Of a stretch of 64,000 nucleotides of DNA, positions 49,501 through 60,600 are shown one piece after another (position 1 is the first letter of the stretch; each line of letters starts with the position of its first letter). The DNA lies in assembly GCA_028095005.1 (NCBI GenBank), contig CM051459.1, positions 15,486,699 through 15,550,698 of the forward strand, given 5' to 3'. The position numbers were made by a program, and so were the translations under genes. Source of the DNA: Rhynchospora pubera (taxonomy: Eukaryota > Streptophyta > Magnoliopsida > Poales > Cyperaceae). Below the pieces are notes generated by a model. The model saw nothing but the letters and a program-made list of their open reading frames with translations. It did no database searches and was not told the origin of the DNA.

Positions 49501-50045
49501 AAACTAAAACCAATATTTAATAGGAATAATGCAACAAATTTTTTGATTCAATGCTAGTGAGAGGGCCCACCACAATCAGCACCAAATCACTTGCTACTCC
49601 CGTCTCCCGGAGCACGGTTCATAGTAGTTTTCTATTTTATGATAAATATTTCCTTGCACGTATAAAATTTATAGTTTTCTTTTCAGTTTAATATATTTTT
49701 GATGTTTTTTAATGAAAATAGAGGTTAACCTCTATCTTTTATAAAATTAGCTGTTTATTTTATCTTTGGATATTCTTTCGATATTCTTCCGTGTTTCCAA
49801 CTTCAATATGAATAGTGTGCTTCTAAAAAATTCTATACTTGTCTTTTCTTTTTCTATCTTTTAAATTTACAGTCATCAATTCATCATCATGAATTTTGTA
49901 CGACGGATGTGAAAGTTACTAACAACTAAATATTAGGAAAAAATGATGTATATTTTTTTGACCTTGATGAAAAAAATAAACAATATATATTCTTGAAGCA
50001 CGGAATAAAGCTGACCTGGTGCACCGGGGTCAACCAACTAATTTC
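49501..50045. other. Upstream region of the CIPK gene
   Basis: AT-rich with no gene. A TATA-like 'caatatatattc' at about 49,981 precedes the CT-rich leader of the kinase gene and may be its core promoter. Confidence 0.35.
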
Positions 50046-50243
50046 TCAATCATTCTCCCTGTTTACTTCCTCCAAACTTATCCAGCTCTTTCCGATAATT
50101 TCACCTCGTAATCGTTTGGGACCGTCTACCCTCTTTCGTCTCCACCTCCACCTCCACCTTTTACCTTTCTCTTCTCCTCCTCTGTTTCTTCTCCGACGAG
50201 GACAAGAACACACGAAGGAAGGAGAGAAGAGGTGGAATTGGAG
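50046..50243 (+). promoter_or_regulatory. CT-rich 5' leader of the CIPK gene
   Basis: Pyrimidine-rich stretch ('cacctccacctccacctttt', 'cttctcctcctctgtttctt') followed by a purine-rich segment that runs to the ATG at 50,244. This is the common layout of a plant 5' UTR. The transcription start is not determinable; the TATA-like sequence at about 49,981 would place it near 50,010-50,040. Two overlapping ORFs on both strands here arise from the biased composition. Confidence 0.45.
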
Positions 50244-53200
50244 ATGAGCGTACCGGGCACCAAGACTCGAGTGGGGCCGTACGAGCTCGGAAAGACCCTC
50301 GGAGAAGGCAGCTTCGCCAAGGTTAAATTCGCCAAAAATGTTCAAACCGGAGATTGTTTCGCCATCAAAGTGCTTGACAAGAATCAGGTTCTCCAGCACA
50401 AGATGGTTGAAAATGTATGTAAATTTGTCCTAAATTTAATGCTTTCCATCTCTTTTTTTTTTTTTTTTTTTTTGTTCCTTGTCCTTGTTCTTTTTCTATT
50501 TGTTCTGAATTTGTATTATGTATTGTAATCTTCGCATAGATCAAGAGGGAAATTTCTACGATGAAGCTGATCAAGCATCCGAATGTTGTTCAGCTGCATG
50601 AGGTATTTTTAAAATTTATGTAATTTCTCTCAAATTAATTAATTTTGAGCTACCTTGATCCCCGTTACCAATCTGTAATTCGAATTCCTCAAATGTTGAG
50701 AAAAATCCCTTCTGTAAGATTGTGCTGATTTGAAATTGAGATTTTTTTGTATCGTTGAATTTTCTGCAGTTTGTTCACCTAATAAGCGTACGTGTTGTGT
50801 TTTCAGGTTTTGGCTAGCAAAACAAAAATATATATTGTGCTTGATTATGTTGATGGAGGCGAACTCTTTGACAAAATTGTAAGATTAGATTATTTAAATT
50901 ACTTTTGAAAATGAGATAATCAATTTATTTTGAAAGTGGGACCAATGGAAATATTTTGGTACTCACTAATTACTACTTGTTGATTAAATATTGCCAATAA
51001 AACAGACCTGTCATGCTATGACTTGTGGTCATAAATAATTTTTTACTGGACTTAATCTGTACAACCTATTCGTACTTGATATCTTATGGTTCTATATAAG
51101 CCAATTCGTATTTCTCAATTTTGACACGTCTTTAAGAAACAAATTTTGGCAGAGGTTACAAACGTATGTCTAAAACGTTCAAATTACGTAGGTAGGGCAA
51201 GGGAGGTTGAAGGAAGATGAAGCAAGAAGGTACTTCCACCAACTCATAAATGCTGTTGATTACTGTCACAGTCGAGGTGTATTTCATAGAGACTTGAAGG
51301 TTAGCTGTTTATGGGCTTTTCTTCTAAATTCAGTTTTCAAAAAAATCTTTCCTAATTCTACAAGAATTAACAAACTTATTAATCATTATTGTAGCCGGAG
51401 AATCTCCTTCTAGATTCCTATGGTGTTCTTAAAGTTTCAGACTTTGGCCTAAGTGCTTTTGGCCCGCAAATCCGAGTAAGCATTGTCTAATTAACTTGAT
51501 ATTGTTTCAGGAATAAAGCATTATCTAACTATTTAAAACTAATTTCTGTAATAGGAAAAGGATGGACTGTTGCATACAGCATGCGGAACTCCAAATTATG
51601 TTGCTCCTGAGGTATAATATTCTCTAGTTGTATTATTCATATTGCAATTCTGTAGCATAGCATTTCAATTATTTTATTATTTTCAGGTGCTTTTTGGTAA
51701 AGGTTACGATGGCAAGGCATCTGATTTATGGTCGTGTGGCGTAATTCTATTTGTTCTCATGGCTGGATATCTTCCTTTTGATGATGAAAATACAATGAAT
51801 TTGTACAAAAAGGTACAATTGTTTACCTATCTTTTCTGTTCTGTATAATGAATTTTATGACTCAAATATGTGCCGTTCATATTTCATATCTTATGTTATA
51901 CTCGTTTCTATTTGTGATTCTTCTCTCTGTTTTTTTTAAATGCAGATATTCAAAGCAAGCTATTCATTTCCACCATGGTTTTCTTCTGGTGCAAAAAGAT
52001 TGATTAAACAGATTCTAGATCCAAATCCTCTTACCGTAAGTGATAATTATAATTGTTGTTGTTATGTTTATTTTGTTGACTTATTTTTGCTTTTGAGGGC
52101 TGAAAGTAATTTTGGTTATCCTTTTCCTTTTTTTTGTAATCTCATAGAGAATAACAATGGCACAAATTTTGGAAGATCCATGGTTTAAGAAAGATTACAA
52201 GCCACCATGCTTTCAACAAGATCATGATGTGAGCCTTGATGATGTTGATGCAGTCTTCAATGATTCTGAGGTATAATTTCATGCATCTTAATCTATAACT
52301 ATATGGTTACATGCACATCCAGTAACCCGAAAGTGGGAGTCCAGTAAAGATGGTCAGTGACGGGTTTGATTCGGCGGAAGAGGGATAAACTCTATTTTCA
52401 GTAATTGTGACTTAAAATTGTGGCAGCAAGGTTGAATAATCTCTAATTCCTGTAATTGGTGAAAACCAAAATTGATGGTATTTTTCTAAGGCAATAGTTG
52501 AATTTATGCAGACATGATGAATTGTAATTGTAATATACTAAATGCTACATGAAAATCTTGTTGGCTTTTTAGGAACACTTGGTAACAGAGAGGAAAGAGA
52601 AACCCCAATCTTTAAATGCTTTTGCACTTATTTCAAGGTCTCAAGGGTTCAATCTCGGAAGCTTGTTTGAGAAGGAAACCATGGTATGTCTTTTAAGCAG
52701 GATCACAAAAATTCGTTGGTTTATTTTTTTTCTTTTTCTTTAGTTCTTTTTCCTAAAAAGAAGGGCATGCAGGGTACAATAAGACGAGAGACAACATTCA
52801 CAAGCCAGCGCCCTGCAAATGAGATTATGTCGAGGATTGAGGAAGCCGCAAAACCTCTTGGCTTCAATGTAAAAAAACATAATTATAAGGTAACAGAAAT
52901 TTGCTCTTGGCTTCAATATTAGAAAGCTTAATTTTAAGGAACATAGAATTGATAGATCATTGTGCTGAATTTATTATTTTAAAGTGTTTTGAAATTTCCT
53001 CTTTTCAGATGAAGTTGCAGGGTGACAAGACTGGAAGAAAAGGTCACCTTTCTGTGGCAACGGAGGTATGCAGTGACATTTCTGCTTTACAGTTTAATGT
53101 CGGTATCGGAACATACCATACAAGTTAACATGGTTTCTTCTTTTTCGTTACTTTTCCTTCAGGTTTTTGAGGTGGCACCCTCACTTCACATGGTCGAGCT

Positions 53201-53427
53201 TCGTAAAACAGGTGGCGACACTTTGGAGTTTCACAAGGTATATATCTGAAATTTTGATGCACACCACCCGTTTGTAGCCCCCTCAATGTCTTCTAAGTTC
53301 TAACTAATCAAGTGTTCTCTGCTTCATTTTCTTTTTTTGTGCATTTTTACAGTTCTATAAGAACTTCCAGACAGGCTTGAAAGACATAGTTTGGAAGGCT
53401 GAACCAATATCAGAGGAGGATAAATAA
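50244..53427 (+). CDS. CIPK9: CBL-interacting protein kinase (CIPK9/CIPK3 clade), 441 aa
   Basis: Fourteen exons: 50244-50414, 50540-50602, 50807-50878, 51192-51299, 51395-51475, 51555-51611, 51687-51812, 51946-52035, 52148-52270, 52573-52683, 52773-52889, 53009-53065, 53163-53237 and 53353-53427. Kinase domain about residues 12-265: GEGSFAKVKFA glycine loop, AIKVLDK lysine, HRDLKPENLLL catalytic loop, DFGLSAF to APE activation segment with LLHTACGTPNY. NAF/FISL motif at about 313-332 (LNAFALISRSQGFNLGSLF), which binds the Ca2+ sensor CBL and relieves autoinhibition. PPI region about 340-375, which binds PP2C phosphatases. These kinases phosphorylate membrane transporters (in Arabidopsis, CIPK23/CIPK9 act on K+ channels) after CBL recruitment. 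No lesion seen. Closest by recall to CIPK9, with CIPK3/26-like traits; the paralogue number is tentative. Confidence 0.95.
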
Positions 53428-54639
53428 AATCCAAATTTTGTAGTTTGCATTAAGTTATATATTCTGGAAGTAAAGAAGAAATTACATGATAAAAAGAGGT
53501 AACCGCTATCTTATTGGAAAAACTCAAGAATGTTCTCTTTGTACATTTTTGTAATTATATTGCCTTTGTGTATGCAGGTTGACTGGTAATATTAGTTTTG
53601 TAAATAGCAACAAAAAATGCCATAAATCATGTTTTAGGGATTTCACTATGGCAATGAAATGGTCAATTGGAAAAAAGTGTGCTTTTCTTCAGACTTCCTT
53701 TGTGTTTAGATAACTAGCAGCGTGTGCTCAAATTTAATATGAAAAAAAGGCAAGGTGAATTAGAGTTAAATTGCTGAATGTTGACTCGTATGGTAGAGCC
53801 TTAGAGGAAGCATATTCTGTACTCGATAAATAAAACAACATGCGGACAGATTTGATGTACTTTCAACTTATCATTCCCTTAAAAATCAACTTGTTTTTCT
53901 GTTGGGTGTTACTGTCTGCACGTAACTTCAGAAAACGAAAGGTAGTAATTTTTTATTTTTTTTGTGGCATGGGTTTATTTGCGAAATGTTTCGGGTTCCA
54001 GATATTTATTTCGCCTTACCTGAAACAGGCTTTTTGTGTTAAAATTATGTCCACTTGATATGTTAAACAAATCACGGTTGATTCCTTTTAAATGGCAATG
54101 ATCTGGTTTGATAATCAGAGTTCCATATGTGAAGTGCGCTTGCATTTTATATCTCCATAAAGTATGTGTTTGCAACAGCACATAAGTCTCTCTCCACTGA
54201 CTTTTCTATCCAATTTTTCCGTTCAAGGACTTCTAAGTCGCTGAGAGCTGATAGGGAAAGAGACCCCATCTCTCTGAGGGACTATGAAAGATGAATTATT
54301 AATGTCGTTTGGCATCTTTACTGAAAGGTGCATCTTTATTATGGCAATTATAGTGGATAGTAACATTTGGATACATAACCAATAACAAGAAATTTCATAT
54401 TTATTATATATCATCTGCTTCTAACTTCTAGTGTAATATCTGTATTATTATTATGACGCTTTCAACAGGGAAATTATTTATAAAGACTAATCACGTTCAT
54501 CTGAAATTGAAAAACAGACGATATACTACAGATAGAATTTTATGCAGAGAAAATTTGAACAATATGTCACAGTTAATAAATTATTCGTGGTTAGCTAGCA
54601 GAGGTTTAATTCCGTTAAATTATAATCTAATCTGGGACC
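53428..54639. other. 3' flank of the CIPK gene, no further gene
   Basis: Begins with an AATAAA-like signal right after the stop (aataaaatcc). Otherwise AT-rich with short ORFs that show no motif. Nothing else supported. Confidence 0.45.
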
Positions 54640-55905
54640 AGGAATGATAACCATCATCCGCGAAAAAACATCTGCGTCATCCAACCCCTTCCGTCCCCTT
54701 CCTCTCGTGTTTTTCTTTTCCGCGCATCGCTAGCGCTTCTCCAGCGAATCGCCTCCTCTAGCGAATAAAAAAAAACTGCCTTCCCTCGTCCTTTTCTCTG
54801 CCTCGCCTCATCTCCTTCCCTCTCATCTCCTTCATTCTATCATGCTTCCTGTTCTTTGCCTCATCTCCTCTCCTCTTTTCTCTGTCAGATTTTTTTTTTC
54901 CCATGAACTCCACCTTTTAAATGAACATATACAACAATGAATTGAACAAAAACAAAGATAATATGAACATATAATCAAAGTATATATATACAAGAACAAA
55001 AATGAACATACATAATAAATAAATTGAACAGATATAACAACTATTTGAACATAAAAAGCAAATAAATTGAACAGATGTAACAAACAATGTGGACTCATAC
55101 AAAAAGTAAAATTGAGCAAATAAACTGAACAAAAATGATAAATGAATTGAACAGTTATAACAAATAAATTGAACAGTTGCAACAAATTAATTGAACAGAT
55201 GTAACAAACATACTGACTCGTACAAAAAAAAAATAAAAATTGAACATAAATTGAACAGATGTAACAAATAAAATGAACAGATGTTACAAATAAACTGAAC
55301 AGATTTAACAAATAAAAGTGAACATATATAAGATAGAAATGACAAATAAATTGAACTGTTAGAACAAATAAACTGAACAGAATTGACAAATAAATTGAAC
55401 TGTTAGAACAAATAAATTGAACAGATATAACAACACATGCTGAATCGTATAAGAAATAAATAATAAACATAAATTGAACAGATAAAATAGATAAATTGAA
55501 CATATACAACAAATAAATTGAACATATATAACAAAAAAATTGGACTCATAAAAAATAAAAATTGAACATAAATTGAAAAGATATAACAAATAAAATAATT
55601 AGATGTTACAAATAAATTGAACCGATATCGAACAAAACTGAAAAGAAGAAATGAGTAGAGAATAGAAGGGCAGAGGAGAAAAAAGAAGGAAAATAAGAGA
55701 TAGGCGCGAAAAAAAGAAGAGATGGGAGATGAGAGAGAATATGCGGAAAAAATAAAGGGAGGGGAGGGGAGGGGAGAGGAGACGCGATTGGAAAATCAGC
55801 GAGATCTGATGAAGGCGCGCGGAAAATAAAGGGCGGCAATTAGTTGGATTGCGCAGATGACAGTAAGATGGATGATAAGTAGTAATTATCGATCTGGGAC
55901 TGGGA
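54640..55905. mobile_element. Foldback element with an internal minisatellite
   Basis: Ends are inverted: left 'gggaccaggaatgataacca' plus 'tcatccgcg', 'acatctgcgtcatccaac'; right, read in reverse complement, 'ggtcccagtcccag', 'gataattactacttatcatc' and 'tcatctgcgcaatccaac'. Both subterminal regions are GC-richer and pyrimidine-biased on opposite strands (CT-rich at 54,690-54,890; GA-rich at 55,640-55,830). The centre is a minisatellite. No gene; target duplication not found. The 281 bp element at 44,091-44,371 looks like a smaller relative. Confidence 0.5.
54915..55635 (-). repeat. Minisatellite with ~22-26 bp unit
   Basis: About 30 degenerate tandem units of the form 'aaattgaacagatgtaacaa', with variants 'aattgaacagttataacaa' and 'aactgaacag'. 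Longer spacers with 'tgactcgtacaaaaa' or 'tggactcatacaaaaa' recur about every 120-240 bp, suggesting a higher-order unit. The 226-codon minus-strand ORF (54832-55512), with its repeating hydrophobic FNLFV / VQFIC pattern, is a translation of the repeat and is not a supported gene. Confidence 0.8.
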
Positions 55906-56521
55906 CCGACTTATGGAGGACCAGTGTTGAAGGCCCAAGAGCCCATCAAGCTTCATTACCGTTTTGCTTAAAGCCCATAAAAATTGATCCTAAGTCCTAA
56001 CCACAATCAGTCCATCAAGCAGAAAAACTTTGGAGAATTAATTAGACAATTAGTGGGATCCAAAATCCGAATGCCTTGTGTATCCGAAGCCATATCCTCT
56101 GCTTTGTGATTTCTGTCCGATCAAGCAGAAAAACTTGGAGAAATTAATTAGTAAGGGATCAATTAGTTATTAAAAATGATCATTTTAGTTAATAAGGGAT
56201 TGTTTAGTTGCTATAACTGAAAAATTATTTGTTTTAATATTATCATTACCAATAACATGATAGTTTATTTTTGTAAGAGATCAATTAATTGCTATAAGCA
56301 ATCATTTAGTAAATAAGTGATTGCTTAGTTGCTTTAAGGGAGTATATTGTTTCAATGCATGAATTCCATTACGCGTCGAAATTCGCTCCAGCATCCAAGT
56401 CCTAAAATTAGCGTAAATTAGAGTGAGATGATAAGGATGGGAAAAAAAATTCACTTGTAAATAGTTGGAACTATATGCTAGGGTTTGAGCATTATCAAGC
56501 ATTCACAAAAGAATTTTAGAC
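55906..56521. other. Intergenic, nothing recognised
   Basis: No gene. Two imperfect copies of 'gatcaagcagaaaaactt' (about 56,010 and 56,121) and of 'gataattagttgctataa'-like phrases are present. Confidence 0.4.
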
Positions 56522-56950
56522 GGATTGGCATCCGGTTTAAGTGGCTGTTTGGTACAGCTAGTGTTTTTTTTTTTAATATTTGAAAATTTTAAAATTAAAA
56601 TGTTGAATCTAAATAGTTGATCTTGTTCAATTTTATGGACGATACGTTTTCATATAAATTTACAAAATTTAGAGTTGATTTAATATTAGATCAAGTGGTC
56701 AACAAATGAATGAATCTGGTTAACTATCACAGATTAATTCTAATACGTTCATAATTTGATCACTTAATCAAGTATCAAATCGTCTCCAAAATTTATAAAA
56801 ATTATATGAAAATACATCGTCCGTTAATTGTACAAGATCAATATTAATTTAGATTCAATATTTTAATTTTAAAATCTTAGAAATATTAATGGAAGGGGAC
56901 TCGGCTGTACGAAACAGCCACTTAAACCGACTGTAAGAGGATGCCAATCC
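56522..56950. mobile_element. 429 bp Mutator-like foldback MITE
   Basis: Starts GGATTGGCATCCGGTTTAAG and ends with the complement 'ttaaaccg...ggatgccaatcc'. The arms stay similar for about 190 bp ('gtggctgtttggtacagc', 'gaatctaaat', 'ttgatcttgttcaatt', 'atcaagtggtc'), so the element is almost one long hairpin. Flanks are attttagac (56,513-56,521) and gatttagac (56,951-56,959), 7 of 9 matching, compatible with a decayed 9 bp Mutator-type duplication. It lies ~200 bp upstream of the F-box start codon and could influence that promoter. Confidence 0.7.
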
Positions 56951-57168
56951 GATTTAGACAATATGGTTATTTTCTTTATTTAAAGGGTCTTTTCTTGGCG
57001 ACAAAGTATCTATCTACGCATATAATACTCTTAGCAACAAATCGGATCTAAATCTTCTCAAAAATTCTCAGATTCGCAATCTTTCTCTCTTCCTTTCCCA
57101 TACCTCTCCTCTCTTGGCCGCCAAATTGTTTGCTTCTCCGCCGATTCCTCGGCGTCGATTCTTCGACA

Positions 57169-59396
57169 ATGTCGAAAGCCGTTGAAGACGCGATTGCGAA
57201 TTTGTCACTCGACGAGAACAAAGTAAGCTTTTCTGCGCAAATTTCAGTTCTCAATTTAGTCCCATGTGATTGTTAAAGTTGGATTTTAGTTCTCGGATTA
57301 TGTTGGGAAACCTCTAGGAATGCTTGAAATGCTGATAGCTCCGTAATTGCGGTCTTGAATTTTTGTTTGGAGTACATTTGCTCAGTTGTTCCCACTTCCC
57401 ACATTAGATCTTGGCCTTGTTGAATAATTCTCACATTGTAGTTTAAAGAAAGCGAAAGAAAATGCTCAGATTATATCATTTAGGAATATGATAGCAATTT
57501 CCCTTTCAATTATTAGAACAATTACCTATTTATTGGGAAACCTTGTGGGCTATTCAGAAAAAAAAAAAAAACTGCTTTACCAGCATTATCTTAGATAATA
57601 TGTGGTATATAGTGGCACATATTTTCTTATCTATGTTTACACAATAGGTGTGTAAGATCTTGTTTGATTTGATTAACAGATGTATATATATCTGGCCAAC
57701 CTTGACCTTGCAAACATTAATTAGCTCCTTTCCATTTTTTCTTGTTAATTCATTTTTTCATGTTCCTTTCCAAAAAAAAAACCTCGTCCCTTTTGAAAAG
57801 AGTAGAAGCAGAACATTTTCATTTCACCTTTCACATATAAGACATAAATATACAAAGTCTAAACTAAAACTAAAGAATGAAAAGGAAACCCAAATAATGG
57901 TTCAATGTATGAAACAGCTTCTAAACCTGAGCACGTCTCCCTCCAACAGTCCTATCAGAAAAAAAAAAGACCATAGAAGATAGAACTCAAATTACAAATG
58001 AAAATTGTTATTGAATGGCTAATTTGTTAATTCTTTATTCATAGTGATAATATATCTGTGTCTCACTCATCTATGCATGTTATGTAGTATTTAAGAGTTA
58101 ATTTCATGTGCTTGTTAAAAAAATTCAGTACTTGTTAGATTGATACTGGCTGTTACTTCTTATTTTCTGTTTTAAATTTTGGTTAATGTTTTTAGCTGGC
58201 ATCTATTCTTAATTATTCAATAATCAATTTGAGAATCCTTTTCTTTCTTGCAGAGCAAAGAAGATGTCTCAGTTAAAAAGGAAACAAGCACGCAGTACAT
58301 CCCAGCCGAAGTGATGGTCAATATTTTAAAAAGGCTTCCAGGGAAGTCACTTGTAAGGTTCATGACAGTGTGCAAATCATGGCACTCTCTGAGGCTCAAC
58401 TATTTCTTTCACAACCTTCACTTGGACCATTCCCTCAAGAATCCAAACATATTGATCTTTGACCGAAATATTGTGTACTTGGTCTCGAATTTTGATAACC
58501 AGTTGGTTATCGAGAAGCAGTTTAGTGCAGAAGTTCAGAGACAGGAGGCTTCTTACACATCTAACACTTGTAGAGGCCTTATGATATTATATGGTCCAAA
58601 ATGGGGCTACGTGCTTAACCCGTGTACAAGAAAAGTGGAAGATCTTCCCAAGGCAACACCTGTTGGAAGAGACCATAACCATCCCAGTATAGGTCTGGGT
58701 TTCAGCACTGGGACTCTTGAATTGAAGGTGGTTCGTATTTATGAAGGCGGCAAAGGAAGAAGTTGCGAGGTTTGTACCCTTGGGGAAGGAACCTGGAGAC
58801 CCATTGAAAAGGGTGTGCCCTTCTCAGTTGCAGAGTGCTTACCGGCTTATGTGAACGGGGGCTTGTATTGGATTGTTAAGGAGAAATACAACTGCATCCT
58901 TCGGTTTGATGTTACTAAAGAGGAATTCACTGTTGTCAGCTTTCCCCCCAGCCTAACAAAGTCTCTTGGAGGTAAGAGTCAGTTATCTTTGAGTGTTCTT
59001 CGTGGCCGCATTTGCTTGGTACATTGGTCTCTCTCTTCACAGATTGAATTTGGAGATAACGATCCTTGCAACCCGGTTATCTATTTGTATATACTCGATG
59101 ACAGTTATGGCTTTACTTGGAAATGTGAGCATGAAATCTGGCCTGACATGCCATACTCCGAGTCCATTTCTATTGTCATCTCAAATGATAAGGTGCTCCT
59201 TTTCCGGCCAAATTGGGAAATTTGGTATTCTTATGATCTGCAAGAGGGTATCACTTGCCAACTCAGCACCCCTCAGGATTGCTCAGTTCTGAGATCAATT
59301 GATTCCACTCCATTGTTGGTGTCCTGTGAGGAGAGCATCGTGCCTGTTCCTAAGGTGACTCGCAGGATTTCCAGAAACAAGCTTTTGAAAGAGTGA
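57169..59396 (+). CDS. F-box protein with F-box-associated domain, 398 aa
   Basis: Exon 1, 57169-57222 (MSKAVEDAIANLSLDENK), ends AAA|gtaagc. The intron is 57223-58253, phase 0, with acceptor 'cttgcag'. Exon 2 is 58254-59396. F-box at about residues 33-72 (YIPAEVMVNILKRLPGKSLV, RFMTVCKSWHSL), which would bind the Skp1/ASK subunit of an SCF ubiquitin ligase. The rest matches the plant F-box-associated type: CRGLMILYG, NPCTRKVEDLPK, GLGFSTGTLELKVVRIYEGG, VNGGLYWI, FDVTKEEF, then a C-terminal basic tail. The start was chosen because exon 1 is open, splices in frame and lies after a CT-rich leader; exon 2 alone has no early in-frame ATG. No lesion seen. The target protein is unknown, and this family is large and fast-evolving. 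Confidence 0.9.
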
Positions 59397-59765
59397 CTTC
59401 TCATTTCTTTAGAGATACTTATTTGTGGTAGTGTTTTTCTGCATATTAGATTTAGACTATTTTCAGGTTTAGCACTTTAGAAAGGCTTCATCTTCATAAG
59501 TCTCTGTATCTGGTTTTGTTTTAAGTTGGAACGTTTGTTAGAATCCTGATTGAAAATAAATATATCCAAGAGGAATTGAATTGAGTTTTTTTTATTGTGC
59601 TTCTTCGTTGTAAGGAAAAGCTAGCAAGAAATATCTTCATCCATGAAATTTTTGTCGAGAAAGTTATCAAATTTGCCAGTTGCGTTCCTCTTTTTACTGG
59701 ATTTATGATCATCAGGAAAAGTCAGAGAAGCGACAGTAGTTACATGCTTAACTATTTAATAAGAG
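59397..59765. other. 3' flank of the F-box gene
   Basis: Likely 3' UTR and downstream sequence with an AATAAA-type signal near 59,553 ('aaaataaatata'). ORFs here are incidental. Confidence 0.45.
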
Positions 59766-60035
59766 TAATGCTGATGTCCAATGCATCGGACACAAGGGTC
59801 CCATCCAATGCGCTCGTTCTCGGATTTTGAAATAGGTGATTTTAATTGGTTAATAATTAATAATTTTTGGAACGATGATTTTTCTAAAATCTGAAAACAA
59901 AATAGTAAAAAAATAAAAAATATGAAACTCGGTTTAATAGATTCAATATGAATTTCACACTGAATGGTTTAGATCGGTTGTTTGAGGTTCAAAATCCAAA
60001 AACGAGTTCCGTCCAATGCGTTGGACTTTAGCCTT
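59766..60035. mobile_element. Small foldback MITE
   Basis: Left end 'atgctgatgtccaatgcatc' plus GGAC and right end (reverse complement) 'ggctaaagtccaacgcattg' plus GAC form imperfect inverted repeats. A second inverted pair follows ('tccaatgcgctcgttctcgg' against 'tccaatgcgttgg...cgagttccg'), with 'attttgaa' on both arms. AT-rich centre, no gene, no clear target duplication. It ends next to the plastid-derived block. Confidence 0.5.
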
Positions 60036-60084
60036 GTTCTTTTAACAGCAAAGTCTTTCCTCGAGCATTTTATAGAATATGTTG

Positions 60085-60600
60085 TGTGCAAGATCAAGAA
60101 GAAGATTCGGATCAAAAAAAAAATCAAAAAGAAGATTTTTTGGATTGGAAGAAAATGAATAAAGAATGGAAAAAAAGGAATGAAGAAACGGTTTTTGGAT
60201 TCCATATAGGATCTCATTGGTTCTTCCCAGAATTGGTACTACTTTTAAATGAATATAAAAAGAAACCATGGATTACGCCAATCAAATTCCTTCTTTTTGA
60301 TTTGGATCCTCGTAAAGATACAAAAACAATTTTACCAAAAAATATATGGTCCAAAAAGAAGATTCGGATAAAAAAAAGATAAAAAAAAAGATAAAAAAAA
60401 AGATCAAAAAGAAGGTCAAAAAGAAGGTAAAAAAGAAGATCAAAAAGAAGGTCAATCGCCTGAATCTCAAGACGTTCCTCAAACCAATCATATACTTTAT
60501 TGAGATAGGTAATCCCGGGTAGACGACTCCCCCTCTGAGAACCGTATATGAAAATTTCATTTCATACGGCTCAAGCTGAAACACAAAAATAGGGATTTCA
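60085..60600 (+). other. ycf1: Plastid-derived insert (NUPT) with ycf1 fragment
   Basis: From 60,086 the frame encodes a lysine/glutamate-rich stretch, then FLDWKKMNKEWKKRNEE, HWFFPELVLLLNEYKKKPWI and TPIKFLLFDLD, matching the C-terminal half of Ycf1/Tic214, the plastid inner-envelope translocon subunit, as known from plastid genomes. A K-rich repeat at 60,350-60,450 changes frame, so it is broken. Downstream at about 60,505-60,590 the minus strand reads GAGCCGTATGAAATGAAA and ACGGTTCTCAGAGG, a stem typical of plastid group II introns and not normally next to ycf1. Two non-adjacent plastid pieces therefore seem joined. Nuclear, non-functional copy. Confidence 0.65.

Noticed and set aside
53840..54058. 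72-codon ORF downstream of the CIPK gene
   Set aside because: Low-complexity hydrophobic translation of AT-rich flank, overlapped by an ORF on the other strand; no homologue recognised.
54832..55512. 226-codon hydrophobic minus-strand ORF
   Set aside because: It is the translated minisatellite (repeating FNLFV/VQFIC pattern); no start context or domain.
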